Source: Candidatus Tityobacter terrigena
Lineage (GTDB): Bacteria > Vulcanimicrobiota > Vulcanimicrobiia > Vulcanimicrobiales > Vulcanimicrobiaceae
DNA: 64,000 nt
Assembly (NCBI GenBank): GCA_003156715.1
Contig: PMHO01000053.1
Coordinates: 1 to 64,000, forward strand
Direction of reading: 5' to 3'
Program-made: the position numbers and the translations under genes
The notes under the pieces: generated by a model
What the model was told of the DNA's origin: nothing
What the model saw: only the letters and a program-made list of their open reading frames with translations
Database searches by the model: none
Shown: positions 7,486-16,617 of the stretch, one piece after another
How the letters are laid out: each line of letters begins with the position of its first letter
Numbering within the stretch: the stretch's first letter is position 1

Positions 7486-8490
7486 ATGCACGCGATGCTC
7501 GTCCGAACGCCAGGCACCAAACTCGAATGGGCGGAGTTGCCGCTGCCCGAACCGGGTCGCGGGGAAGTTCGCGTCCGCGTTCGAGCGTGCGGCATCTGCC
7601 ACAGCGACTCCCTGACCGTAGAAAACCACTGGCCGGGGATATCGTTCCCGCGCGCGCCCGGCCACGAGATCGCCGGCGAGATCGATGCCTTAGGCGCCGA
7701 TGTCACAAACTGGAACTTGGGCGCACGCGTTGGGATCGGTTGGTCGGGTGGCTACGATGGGACCTGCCGCCAATGTCTGCGCGGTGACTTCGTTAGCTGC
7801 GTTAACGTTCGCATTCCCGGTATTGCATATGACGGCGGTTACGCCCAGTACGTCGTTGCGCAGAGCACGGTGCTCGCGCCCATACCGGACGCCCTGAGCT
7901 TTGAAGAAGCCGCGCCGCTAATGTGCGCCGGAATTACGACCTTCAACGCGCTTCGCCACGCCGGTGCGATGCCGGGCGATCTGGTAGCGATTCTCGGCAT
8001 CGGTGGCCTTGGGCACCTCGGCATTCAGTTTGCCGCTAAAATGGGCTTCCAAGCCGTCGCGATCGCGCGCGGCCGCGACAAGGGGCCCCTGGCGCGGACG
8101 CTCGGCGCGCACGACTACATTGATAGTTCGAGTGAGGACGTGACCGAGCGACTGCTGCGTCTCGGCGGAGCGCGCGTCGTCCTGGCGACCGTGACGAGCT
8201 CGGCGGCGATGGCGCCCGCGCTGCGCGGCCTGGGCGCGGACGGTGTATTCCTGATCGTCGGCGCCGCCATGGAACCGTTGCCGATCACGCCGGCCGCGCT
8301 CATAGCAGGCCGCAAGTCGATCAAAGGTTGGCCCTCCGGCAACGCCATCGACAGCGCCGAAACGTTGCGCTTCAGCGAGATGACCGGCGTGCGTCCAATG
8401 GTCGAGACGATGCCGCTGGAGCGCGCTAACGAGGCTTACGAGCGAATGATGAGCGGGGCCACCCGTTTCCGAATGGTCTTAACGAGTTAG
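7486..8490 (+). CDS. Zinc-dependent alcohol dehydrogenase (MDR family)
   Basis: 334 residues. Catalytic zinc ligands are seen in CGICHSD (Cys38) and GHE (about 61-62). The cofactor site GIGGLGHLGIQFA fits NAD(P) binding. The structural-zinc loop reads GGYDGTCRQCLRGDFVSC: three of the usual four Cys remain and the first is replaced by Asp, so structural zinc binding may be altered. The start is taken at ATG 7486 because family proteins begin close to this point; the frame is open upstream to 7315 without homology. It would oxidise a primary alcohol or reduce an aldehyde in the cytoplasm. Confidence 0.85.
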   Translation: MHAMLVRTPGTKLEWAELPLPEPGRGEVRVRVRACGICHSDSLTVENHWPGISFPRAPGHEIAGEIDALGADVTNWNLGARVGIGWSGGYDGTCRQCLRGDFVSCVNVRIPGIAYDGGYAQYVVAQSTVLAPIPDALSFEEAAPLMCAGITTFNALRHAGAMPGDLVAILGIGGLGHLGIQFAAKMGFQAVAIARGRDKGPLARTLGAHDYIDSSSEDVTERLLRLGGARVVLATVTSSAAMAPALRGLGADGVFLIVGAAMEPLPITPAALIAGRKSIKGWPSGNAIDSAETLRFSEMTGVRPMVETMPLERANEAYERMMSGATRFRMVLTS

Positions 8491-8498
8491 CGTTCGCC

Positions 8499-9869
8499 TC
8501 ACGCATCCTGCGACCAGAAGATCTCGTTCAGCGGAATCGACGAGATTCGGCCCGTGTTGCTCCCGATGATGAGAGAGCCTCCTACAATAACCGGTGAGCC
8601 GACATTGAACGGCGTACCGGTCTTACGGACGCCGATTACCCGGCCCGTAGTGGCATTGAGAGCCCACAGGTAGCCTTGCAGGTCACCGAAGTATACGATG
8701 CCGTTGCGTGCCACAATCCCGCCCTTTACCGCTCCGTGAACCTCGCGGCTCCAAAGTACTTTACCGGTCTTCGTATCGATCGCGTGCAGGTACGGTGCGA
8801 CCGCGCTGCCGACGTACAGGCGTTCGCGATACAACAGCGGGATCGCCGATTCGTTTCTCGACGGAACGGTGCCGGACTCGAGCGCCACGTCCCACTGCGC
8901 CTTTCCCGTATGCGCGTCGAGCGCGTAGACGTGCTCCCGGGCAGTCACGCCCGGGTCGACCGGCGGCCCGTGCTGCACCGGTGAGAGGTAGTCACAAAAC
9001 ACAGCTTGTCCGTCGGTGGCGGGAGGGCAGTCACCAAGACCCGAGTTTGCCGCCGAAAGCTCCCAGGCCCAGGCAAGTCCGCCGGTCCCCCGGTGGATAG
9101 CAATGACTCGGTTGGGGAAGATGCCCGTCGTCACAACGAGGTCGTCGCCGACTGGGACCGCTCCGACCATCGAGGCGACCGCGCGCACGTTCTGGCGGTA
9201 GAGCAGACGGCCCGTGCGCGGATCGAGCGCTACGACGACACCGTCGCCGTCATGGTGGATCAAGAGACCATCAACGATCGCGGCCGTGGGCTGACCCGTG
9301 CCGCTCAACGGGAAGTACCAGCGCTTGTGCCCGGTCCCAGCGTCGAGCGCCACGATTCCGCTCGATCCGCTGCCCACGCGAACCTTCGCTCGCGACTTAA
9401 TGGTTGTCGAGTCGGCGTTGCCCACGCCAACGATCACCACGCCGCCGTAAACAAGCGGGTTTGACTTCAAGCCGTTCAGCGCGCGGTACGTCCAAAGAAC
9501 GGCTCCGGACGCCGCCTTGATCGCATAAAGCGAACCGCCGTTGGTTCCCAGATAGACGACGCCGCCGACAATCGCGGGGCTCGCTGAAATCTGACCGTGG
9601 GTCTCAAAGTGCCAAGCAGCTGAGGTCGGCGCGTCGATGACCGGGTTGTGCTCGCCGTTGAGCCTGAATTGCGTCCAGCTCTGGGGCATCGGCGCGGGAT
9701 GCTCCACCAGCGCGACGACCTCGGTTCCTTGGGACCCGGCCGTCACGCCACCAAGCGCAAGGGCCCCAGCGAGGGCGGCGGCGGACCACTGGGGCAGGCG
9801 ACGCTCCAACACAGTAGCGCAATTATTCCCATTTCGCGGCGAACGTAGCCCGAATAGGGGGATGCTCAC
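8499..9869 (-). CDS. Exported PQQ-type beta-propeller protein
   Basis: 456 residues with an N-terminal membrane segment or signal (about 27-47). Repeated blades carry the PQQ-repeat pattern (GSLYAIKAASGAVLWTY, GIVALDAGTGHKRWYF, GVVVALDPRTGRLLYR, HVYALDAHTGKAQW, YLHAIDTKTGKVLWS, YLWALNATTGRVIG). It is shorter than PQQ alcohol dehydrogenases and lacks a cytochrome domain. It is more likely a BamB-like or PQQ-binding-like structural propeller than a complete dehydrogenase. It is convergent with the alcohol dehydrogenase, eight bases from its stop. Confidence 0.83.
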   Translation of the reverse strand: MSIPLFGLRSPRNGNNCATVLERRLPQWSAAALAGALALGGVTAGSQGTEVVALVEHPAPMPQSWTQFRLNGEHNPVIDAPTSAAWHFETHGQISASPAIVGGVVYLGTNGGSLYAIKAASGAVLWTYRALNGLKSNPLVYGGVVIVGVGNADSTTIKSRAKVRVGSGSSGIVALDAGTGHKRWYFPLSGTGQPTAAIVDGLLIHHDGDGVVVALDPRTGRLLYRQNVRAVASMVGAVPVGDDLVVTTGIFPNRVIAIHRGTGGLAWAWELSAANSGLGDCPPATDGQAVFCDYLSPVQHGPPVDPGVTAREHVYALDAHTGKAQWDVALESGTVPSRNESAIPLLYRERLYVGSAVAPYLHAIDTKTGKVLWSREVHGAVKGGIVARNGIVYFGDLQGYLWALNATTGRVIGVRKTGTPFNVGSPVIVGGSLIIGSNTGRISSIPLNEIFWSQDA

Positions 9870-9950
9870 CGTTTTCTCACTCCGCCGGCTCTGACCGAGC
9901 TCTCAGGGTCTGCCGGCACTTGCTGGGGCCGTTGTCATCGGTTTCTGATG

Positions 9951-10250
9951 CGCGCCTATCGCGGTCCGGCAGTACTAGACATCCTCGGCAGGCGAGTTTG
10001 TCTGGTTGCTGAATTGGTTCTTGGTCAAACGCCTTGTTGTGGCGTTTGCTTGCCGTGCGTCTCGTGCATGAGAGCGCCGGGCGTTTTCACGCAGAATGGA
10101 GCATAGAGTGCAAAGTGCAACCGCAGCCACTTTCGCGTTAGGCATATCGTAGCAAGGATTCGTTCTGCGTCACTTTAACTCAGGACTTCTCGGTTCGGAG
10201 ACGCCACCGGCCTAATGGCGGCGTCAAAACGAAAGGACGATCGCCATTGT
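9951..10250. repeat. Degenerate direct repeat of 10260-10450 and 10955-11050
   Basis: The left part of this segment parallels the leader of the LecA-like gene (GGCAGGCGAGTTTG, GCAG-AATGGAGCATA). The right part parallels its 3' end and downstream DNA (GGATTCGTTCTGCGTCACTT, ACGAAAGGACGATCGC). A 9-bp-stem hairpin with one mismatch (GACGCCACC / GGCGGCGTC, 10200-10226) follows the remnant and has a weaker counterpart after the intact gene. It is not followed by a T-run. Confidence 0.7.
10108..10178 (+). pseudogene. Collapsed duplicate of LecA-like lipoprotein gene
   Basis: This remnant keeps the ribosome-binding site (GGAG six bases before GTG 10108) and about 12 leading codons (ATAATF region, versus TVATF in the intact copy). 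After a few bases it joins the last seven codons RIRSASL and a stop. The intact gene at 10419-10979 has the same beginning and the same end, with about 500 bp between them. Flanks on both sides (9951-10107 and 10179-10250) also match the flanks of the intact copy. The unit was therefore duplicated in tandem and then lost its interior. Confidence 0.75.
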
Positions 10251-10418
10251 CACGCCTGATGAGCGCCTACCGCAGTTAGCAATGCAGGCTTATGGCGGCA
10301 GGCGAGTTTGGCTGCTTACTGAACTGGTCTTGGGGCGCACGCCTTTGTTTGACGTTCGCTTGCATTGCCTTTCGCAAACGAGCGCATTGGGCGCTTTCAT
10401 GCAGGAATGGAGCATACA

Positions 10419-10979
10419 GTGAAAACCTTAACCGTAGCCACGTTCATGTCAGCCATTTTGGCCGCTGCAGCGCTCGCCGGCTGTAGCAGCGGGTCACAGT
10501 CGACGTTCAGGCCAAGCACAGAGTCGGCAGCGATTTCGCCGGACAGCTCGGCGCAGTTAGACCCGTTCGAGAAACTCAAAGTATACGTCCCTGCAACGAG
10601 CCCTTATACCGATACAGGGATCGCGGTGACGGCCAATCAGCATATCCGGATACGTGCCCTTGGCTACGCCTCGCACGGTGGATGTGGACCGTCATGCGGG
10701 CACAAGAGCTTGCGCGGCCCGAACGGCTTATCCTTCGATAGTCCAAGATGTTCCCAAGCACAGCAGCGTTCGACTTTCATCGCCCCCGGACTGGCGTGTT
10801 TTGCGCTTATCGCCGTTATCGGCTCGCCCTCAACCGGCACACCGTTCTTCGTTGGAAAATTACTCGAATATGAGGTACCGGCAAGCGTGTCGGGCGAACT
10901 CTATCTTGGCTATAACGACAGCGATTTCTCTAACAATTCCGGCGGCTTCCACGCGAGGATTCGTTCTGCGTCACTTTAG
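10419..10979 (+). CDS. Lipoprotein with LecA (PA-IL)-like lectin fold
   Basis: 186 residues. The lipoprotein signal MKTLTVATFMSAILAAAALAGC ends in lipobox LAGC. The mature part resembles the PA-IL/LecA galactophilic lectin pattern: TDTGIAVTANQHIRIRALG, a GPNG turn, then a C-terminal block LYLGYNDSDFSNNSGGF with the Asp/Asn cluster that holds calcium and sugar in LecA. Four Cys in CGPSC and nearby suggest disulfides. I chose GTG 10419 because GGAG lies six bases upstream and this arrangement is preserved in the remnant copy; ATG 10407 overlaps that site. It probably binds carbohydrate at the cell surface (inference). Confidence 0.75.
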   Translation: MKTLTVATFMSAILAAAALAGCSSGSQSTFRPSTESAAISPDSSAQLDPFEKLKVYVPATSPYTDTGIAVTANQHIRIRALGYASHGGCGPSCGHKSLRGPNGLSFDSPRCSQAQQRSTFIAPGLACFALIAVIGSPSTGTPFFVGKLLEYEVPASVSGELYLGYNDSDFSNNSGGFHARIRSASL

Positions 10980-11203
10980 CTCGGGTCTTTGAGTTCGGAA
11001 GACGCCGCCGGACTGGTAGGTGCGTCACGACGAAAGGACGATCGCGCCGGCAATCTTGTTACGTCACGAACGTTTTCGTCTTGCCTGTCAGCAGCGGGAA
11101 ATCGATGACATCCTCGAGTTCTTGGTAAGTCTTCGAGGAGATTGTCTCGCAGTCTAAGAACGACGCGAAGTCTTGCACCGGCGCTACCAGTAGAAAGAGT
11201 GGA

Positions 11204-12223
11204 ATGACATTTCATAGTTTTCGTAAAGCGCTTCTCATGACGTCGTGCGCGATCGCGGTCGCCCTCGTCTTCGCAGTGCCGCTCGCCCTGCGCGCGGACG
11301 CTGCGCCGGCCGCAGGGGCAACGACATTTACTTTCAATAACGTCGACGGTGGACAGGTTTTCGTACGGCGCTGGATTCCGGGCGGAACGCCGAAGGCAGT
11401 CGTTCTTGTCGTGCACGGGCTGGCCGAACATAGCGGGCGTTACGCTCGCTTCGCCCTCGCACTGAACGCGGCCGGCTATGCGGTGTACGCGGCGGACAAT
11501 CGCGGTCACGGTCGTACGGCGCTGCCCGGCAAGCTCGGCGACGGCGGCCCGGACGCGTGGAACGGAACGGAGCGGGACCTCTATCAGCTAAGCGGCATCA
11601 TCGCGAAAGAAGAGCCCGGTACGCCGTTGTTTCTCTTTGGGCACAGCCTCGGTTCGGCGTTTGCGCAGCGCTACATCGAGTTGCACGGCGCCGAACTAAA
11701 GGGGACGATCCTTTCCGGCACGTTCGGCGCCATTCCGAACCTGCCGGACGTCATCGCGCAGATCGACAAAGCTTCGGCCGGCGACGCCGCCTTACAGAAA
11801 ACGATCGCCCCGACGCTGTTTGCCGGGTACAACAAGCCGTTCGGGAATCGCACGGCTTTCGAGTGGCTCAGCCGCGACCCGGCCGAGGTCGACAAGTACG
11901 TGCACGACCCGCTGTGCGGGTTTGCGGTCACAAATCAGTACGTCGACCTCTTCTTCCACGGCTTTGCGGACGCGTGGGATCCGGCGAATGAAGCGAAGAT
12001 CCCGGTGACGCTGCCGATCTACATACTTGGGGGCGATGCGGACCCGGTTGGAGGCAACACGCTATCGGTCAAGGCGCTCGCCGACCGCTATGACGTGCAC
12101 GGGGTCAAGGACTTGCACATGACCTTCTATCCAAACGGCCGCCACGAGATGCTCAATGAGACCAACCGCGACGTGGTGACCGCGGACATCATCACCTGGC
12201 TAAACGAGCACCTCGCCACGTAA
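11204..12223 (+). CDS. Exported alpha/beta hydrolase (monoacylglycerol-lipase-like)
   Basis: 339 residues with a signal peptide or anchor (about 8-34). The fold is the Hydrolase_4/monoglyceride lipase type: HGLAEHSGRY oxyanion loop, nucleophile GHSLGS (Ser148), acid Asp278 (GGDADP) and His314 (GRHEML). DNRGHGRT is also typical. Expected to hydrolyse monoglycerides or similar esters outside the cytoplasm. It stands alone, transcribed in the same direction as the lectin-like gene and 224 bp after it. Confidence 0.87.
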   Translation: MTFHSFRKALLMTSCAIAVALVFAVPLALRADAAPAAGATTFTFNNVDGGQVFVRRWIPGGTPKAVVLVVHGLAEHSGRYARFALALNAAGYAVYAADNRGHGRTALPGKLGDGGPDAWNGTERDLYQLSGIIAKEEPGTPLFLFGHSLGSAFAQRYIELHGAELKGTILSGTFGAIPNLPDVIAQIDKASAGDAALQKTIAPTLFAGYNKPFGNRTAFEWLSRDPAEVDKYVHDPLCGFAVTNQYVDLFFHGFADAWDPANEAKIPVTLPIYILGGDADPVGGNTLSVKALADRYDVHGVKDLHMTFYPNGRHEMLNETNRDVVTADIITWLNEHLAT

Positions 12224-12263
12224 CGTCACGCGATTTTCGCCGACGCTGCACGATTCGGAATCT

Positions 12264-12818
12264 ATGACCGGTCCGGACAAGATTATGATTATCCGTCACG
12301 CGGAGAAGGCTGGGCCTGCCTCCACGACGCAAATTGGCGTAGACGAGAATGGTTCGCCAGATAAGCATTCGCTGTCCATTCGCGGGTGGCAGCGCGCCGG
12401 TGCGCTCGTGGCATTCTTCGCCTCGCCTACGAGACCAGGGGTCGCGAAGCCGAAGTCGATCGTTGCCGCCGCTTCAGGAGACGACGTTGGCATCGCGGAT
12501 GAAGAGTCCAAGAGTCGTCGTGCTCAGCAGACCGTTGCGCCATTGCACGTCCGAATCGGCGGTAATTACCGGAACGACATCGCCACAGGTGACGAAGATA
12601 TCTTGGTGGAGAGGCTCAGAGGCTATGACGGCGCCGCCCTGGTGGGGTGGACGCACAAGCGCATTCACAATATCGCTGCCGGCTTCGTTGAGTCGGTCGT
12701 ACCTGAATGGGACGATGACCGGTTCGACCTCGTGTGGATTATAGATCGCTCGCCCAACGGCACCTACCGGCTAAACATACTTAATCAAGACTTGCTCGCG
12801 GGCGATCGGCAAGCCTAA
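12264..12818 (+). CDS. Histidine phosphatase superfamily protein
   Basis: 184 residues beginning with the phosphate-binding motif IIRHAEK (catalytic His12), typical of the phosphoglycerate-mutase-like phosphatases. The middle segment ESKSRRAQQT contains the expected Arg. The second catalytic His may be in VGWTHKRIH. The family is diverse (SixA, phosphosugar and polyphosphate phosphatases), and no substrate is evident. It starts 40 bases after the hydrolase stop, so it may share that transcript. It is convergent with the TetR gene. Confidence 0.75.
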   Translation: MTGPDKIMIIRHAEKAGPASTTQIGVDENGSPDKHSLSIRGWQRAGALVAFFASPTRPGVAKPKSIVAAASGDDVGIADEESKSRRAQQTVAPLHVRIGGNYRNDIATGDEDILVERLRGYDGAALVGWTHKRIHNIAAGFVESVVPEWDDDRFDLVWIIDRSPNGTYRLNILNQDLLAGDRQA

Positions 12819-12835
12819 GCCGGTCGATCGCCGCC

Positions 12836-13456
12836 TCACGATCGGCCGCGACGGGATGCAGCCGTTCGCCATTTCCGAGGCGTGAGCGAGGCTCCGCCGG
12901 ACGTCATCTCGACGAGCAGGCTCCTCACGGCAGTTAGGATATCGCCCGACAGCTTCGGGTCGTCGACAGAACGCGACAGCTCCAGCGCCCCGACACAAGC
13001 GCTGAAAACGAGCATTCCAGCCTGCCTCTTCGCAAGGGCACCATCGGCTGGAGCCAACCTCGAAAAGAACTCGAGAAGGCGTCGCACCTCCCTCGTATAA
13101 ACGGCGCGCACGGGATCGCTCTCGTTCTTGACGTCCCCGGTAAGCGCAGCCACGCTGCATCCGGTTTCGGGATGGTCCCGATGATCTTCTGCCAAGTAGT
13201 CTTTGATAGCTTGCCCGCAACTAGAAACGCTCTCACTCCACTTCACTATGTCTTGAGATGCGGCGATAAACGCCTCGACCACAAGCTGATCGCGCGAAGA
13301 AAAATGCCGGTAAAACCCGCCGACCGTCAGCCCGGCTTCGTTCATCAGGTCGGCTATGCTGATCTGATGAATTCCTAACTCGCGAAACCGCTTCGCCGCG
13401 ATAGCCACTATTCGGGCGTGAGTGTCAGCCTTCTTCGAACGCGTCCGGCGGATCAT
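12836..13456 (-). CDS. TetR/AcrR family transcriptional repressor
   Basis: 206 residues. The N-terminal DNA-binding domain reads THARIVAIAAKRFRELGI, then ISIADLMNEAGLTVGGFYRHFSSRD (helix-turn-helix at about 35-55). The C-terminal ligand-binding domain is of the common TetR_C type, with a conserved Cys near GCSVAAL. The ligand is unknown. It is divergent from the LuxR/AAA gene at 13650, with about 190 bp between them, which would hold both promoters. Confidence 0.88.
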   Translation of the reverse strand: MIRRTRSKKADTHARIVAIAAKRFRELGIHQISIADLMNEAGLTVGGFYRHFSSRDQLVVEAFIAASQDIVKWSESVSSCGQAIKDYLAEDHRDHPETGCSVAALTGDVKNESDPVRAVYTREVRRLLEFFSRLAPADGALAKRQAGMLVFSACVGALELSRSVDDPKLSGDILTAVRSLLVEMTSGGASLTPRKWRTAASRRGRS

Positions 13457-13649
13457 TTCTAGCGGCGGGCTTCATTGTCGCGGCAAGTCCGCCCTTGCAG
13501 GCTACACCGGGAGCGATCCCACCGGTGAAGGTTGACCTTGGGGCAGGATTATGCCTATAATCCGAGAGGCACGACCATAGCCAAGTGGATTCCGCAATGC
13601 ATCGCCTACATTGACGACCTCGCAGCTCGACCTAGAAGGGGCCCGACGG

Positions 13650-16472
13650 GTGCCCCTACCAAATCTCGGGCGGTCCGCCGCCGTTGTTGCTTATGCTTTG
13701 CGTGGGCGCGCCGACGAAGTCGAGAGCGTAGTCGGCCTGCTGCGCAGAACGCAAACCTCGGGACAGAGCGGCGTTGTTCTCTTATCAGGCGAATCCGGGA
13801 TCGGAAAAACCGCTCTACTGAACGCAATAGCCGACCGCGGGCGGAAAATGGGATTTAGCGTCGGGGTCAGCAAAGCGGAAGAGTTCGATCAGATCGCCCC
13901 GATGGCGCCGCTGTTGCTGGCGTTGCGGTCCGGATCCGCGCCGCTTCTATCTCGGGACGACTTCGCCGACCTTGCGCCGCTTTACCAACAACAATTGTGG
14001 CTGGTCGAGCGCCTTACGGCGACGCTCGAGCAGCGCGCGATGAAATCGCCTTTGCTGATTGCTATCGACGACCTGCAGTGGGCCGATCGCCTGACCGTGT
14101 TTGCACTGCGCGTGATGCCGGCTCATCTTGTCGGGTCTCCAATTATTTGGCTACTTGCATCGCGCCCGGAGCCCGCGCATCCCGCAAATGAAATTCTTAC
14201 GGCGGTGTCACCCGACGTTCCGGCACAGATGATCCATCTCGGTCCGCTGACCCCGACCGCGATCCTTGAACTCGCCGTCGACCGGCATGGCGCTGCCCCA
14301 AGCGGGAAGTTGACCGATCTCCTGCGGCGGGCCGACGGCTATCCATTTCTTGCCGTTGAGTTGCTGGACAGCTACGCAAGGGACGAAGGTGGAACGACGG
14401 CGGCCAGCCCGCAGGAAGAGTTTTTTATACCGACGGCCCGTGGCGAAAAACTTCCCGGCCGCATTGTTTCGGTTGTGCGGAGCCGGTTGCAATCGCTGCC
14501 GGCCAAGACGTTACGGCTCGTTGAGGTCGCATCCGTCCTCGGCCGCTCGTGTTCGCTCGTCGATGCTGCAGAACTCCTGAATCTCACACCCTGGACTCGG
14601 ATCGTCCCTTCTATCGAGGCGGCGGTCCGAGCCGGCGTATTAGAGGACCACGGACAACGCGTCGCGTTCCGCCACGACCTCTTCCGCCAGGCGGTCTACG
14701 AAGACTTGCCGCAGTCGATGCGCGTGGCTCTGCATCGCGACGCCGCCGAGCGTTATGTGGCCACCGGACGCGGCCCCTTGGAGGTAGCTCCGCACGTTCT
14801 CATGTGCGCGGAGCATGGCGATCGTCAAGCCGTCGAAGTCTTACGAAGAGCGGCGACTGCGGTCGCTTCCACCATGCCCACGGTCGCCGTGGAGCTGATA
14901 GAGCACGCTTTTTCGCTGCTCGACGCGAACGATTCATTGTGGTTGGAAACGGGTCAGGATGCGATCGGGATGCTGGCGGCGGTTCGACGCGGAAAAGCCG
15001 CAATCGCCATCGCAGATCGACTTCTTTCCTCAACAAACGTCAACGAGATTGCGGCAAACATTCAGGCGCGGGTTGCGCGAATTCTCTGGGATATGGGCCG
15101 CACGGCGGAGATGCGCGAGCGACTTTCGAAGGCGATGACTCTGGACGATCTGTCCGGCCAGGTGCGAGCAGAACTGATCGCCCTGCATGCCCTGGCGCAG
15201 TCCGGTGAGCCCGAAGCGGCGGAGGGTCCTAATGCCGGCGAACGCGCGCTTCGAGATGCACATCTAGTCGGAAACCGCACAGCCGAGGCTGATGCGCTTC
15301 GGGCACTCGGCGAGTCCTCAAAAAACAGCGGACGTCACCAGCTGGCACTCGATTATTTCCGCCGGTTGCGCGTCCTCATCGATCTAACGTCTCCCGTGGA
15401 CGAGCTGATCTCGCTGCAGGTCCTGGATCGATACGACGAGAGCCGGAGGTTGCTCGCGGAGGTGCGCGCCGAAAGCGAGGATCGACGCGATCTTTCGAAA
15501 GCCCCGGGCATCGCATTCGCTCAAATGTGGCACGACTACTGCCTCGGTCTGTTGGACGATGCGGAAGCCGATGCCGGCACCCTCTCTCAATTGTGCGTCG
15601 ACTTCCAAGTGCCGAACTATCAGCTTGAAGCGCGCATCATCCTAAGCCGGATCGCGCAACTGCGTGGTGAACTCCCCGCGGCACGCGCCCATCTCGCAGA
15701 AGCAGAGAACGCAGAAGGCTCAGACGAGAGCCGGCTTCTCATGCTACAACTCATGGCCGCATGGATCGCGGAAAGTAACGACGACCGTGTTGCGGCTCTC
15801 GCATCAGTCCGCGACATCGTCCAACGCGCGCGGCGCGTGCGGCATCGTTGGCTGTGGCAGCCGGCATGGCTCGTCGCGGCGACGCGAATCTCAATGCGCG
15901 GCGGTGACCCGGGGCTCGCCAACGAGGCCGCCTCGTTCGCGCGAATGCTCGCCGAACGCAACCCCGGAGTGGCGACGATTGCCGGTATTGCGTCGCAAGT
16001 GGATGGTCTCGTTCACGATAACGTTCAATCCCTACGTCGAGCGGTAGAATTATTGGGTGGTAGCCAGCGACAGCTCGTGCGCGCGGACGCGGCCGTCGAC
16101 CTAGGTGCCATGGAATTGGCAACGGGCCGACGAGACGCCGGGGCTGCGGCCCTCGATGGTGCTTGGGATACCTACAATCGTCTCGGGGCGCACGGCGAAG
16201 CGCGAAGAGTGCAGCGGCTTCTGGAGCGCGCGGGTGTTCGCCGACGGCGCTGGCGAACGACGACCGCGCGCCCGGTTGAGGGCTGGGCTGCCCTGACGGA
16301 AACCGAGCGGCGCGTCGCAAGATTGATCGCCGACGGGCGCACGAACCGCTCCGCCGCCACGGAACTAATGATCTCTCCGAATACCGTAGCCACGCACCTG
16401 CGTTCGATTTTTGGGAAGCTGAGCGTTACTTCGCGAAGCCAGCTCACACGCGCGGTTATGAATTACGGCTGA
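13650..16472 (+). CDS. Large LuxR-family ATPase regulator (MalT/LAL type)
   Basis: 940 residues. AAA/STAND ATPase: Walker A GESGIGKT at 47-54 and a Walker B-like segment LLIAIDDLQWADR. A long helical TPR-like middle follows, then a C-terminal LuxR helix-turn-helix (LTETERRVARLIADGRTNRSA, then ISPNTVATHLRSIFGKL). It probably switches on genes when ATP and an inducer are bound. I prefer GTG 13650 because AAGGGG lies nine bases upstream; the frame also allows TTG 13611. The target is unknown; the nearby SDR and TetR genes are candidates. Confidence 0.87.
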   Translation: MPLPNLGRSAAVVAYALRGRADEVESVVGLLRRTQTSGQSGVVLLSGESGIGKTALLNAIADRGRKMGFSVGVSKAEEFDQIAPMAPLLLALRSGSAPLLSRDDFADLAPLYQQQLWLVERLTATLEQRAMKSPLLIAIDDLQWADRLTVFALRVMPAHLVGSPIIWLLASRPEPAHPANEILTAVSPDVPAQMIHLGPLTPTAILELAVDRHGAAPSGKLTDLLRRADGYPFLAVELLDSYARDEGGTTAASPQEEFFIPTARGEKLPGRIVSVVRSRLQSLPAKTLRLVEVASVLGRSCSLVDAAELLNLTPWTRIVPSIEAAVRAGVLEDHGQRVAFRHDLFRQAVYEDLPQSMRVALHRDAAERYVATGRGPLEVAPHVLMCAEHGDRQAVEVLRRAATAVASTMPTVAVELIEHAFSLLDANDSLWLETGQDAIGMLAAVRRGKAAIAIADRLLSSTNVNEIAANIQARVARILWDMGRTAEMRERLSKAMTLDDLSGQVRAELIALHALAQSGEPEAAEGPNAGERALRDAHLVGNRTAEADALRALGESSKNSGRHQLALDYFRRLRVLIDLTSPVDELISLQVLDRYDESRRLLAEVRAESEDRRDLSKAPGIAFAQMWHDYCLGLLDDAEADAGTLSQLCVDFQVPNYQLEARIILSRIAQLRGELPAARAHLAEAENAEGSDESRLLMLQLMAAWIAESNDDRVAALASVRDIVQRARRVRHRWLWQPAWLVAATRISMRGGDPGLANEAASFARMLAERNPGVATIAGIASQVDGLVHDNVQSLRRAVELLGGSQRQLVRADAAVDLGAMELATGRRDAGAAALDGAWDTYNRLGAHGEARRVQRLLERAGVRRRRWRTTTARPVEGWAALTETERRVARLIADGRTNRSAATELMISPNTVATHLRSIFGKLSVTSRSQLTRAVMNYG

Positions 16473-16574
16473 GATGACACGGTGGTCGGGCGCAAGCGCT
16501 TTAGTTGCGACCGGCACGCCGCTCCAGCTGGAGCCGTCGGCCCACACGCCATGGACGAGCACGATGTTTGGCAC
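16455..16574 (-). pseudogene. Alpha/beta hydrolase N-terminal remnant
   Basis: A short open frame starts GTG and reads MPNIVLVHGVWADGSSWSGV. This is the invariant N-terminus of a common esterase/haloalkane-hydrolase-like family (NIVLVHGAWADGSSW). The similarity lasts about 40 codons (to VISAVIHN) and then the frame runs antisense into the regulator gene. The rest of the hydrolase, including the nucleophile motif, is missing. It is best read as a decayed fragment in the gap between the regulator and the SDR. Confidence 0.6.
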
Positions 16575-16617
16575 AGCGTCATTCTAATGATTCCTTTTTT
16601 CAGCAGTTGAGTTCTTG

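Noticed and set aside
8499-9869. PQQ-dependent alcohol dehydrogenase working with the adjacent alcohol dehydrogenase
   Set aside because: The propeller lacks the catalytic and cytochrome features, and the two genes are convergent, not co-transcribed.
14549-15208. 219-codon frame inside the LuxR/AAA gene
   Set aside because: It is a shadow frame in a GC-rich gene, Arg-rich, with no recognisable domain.
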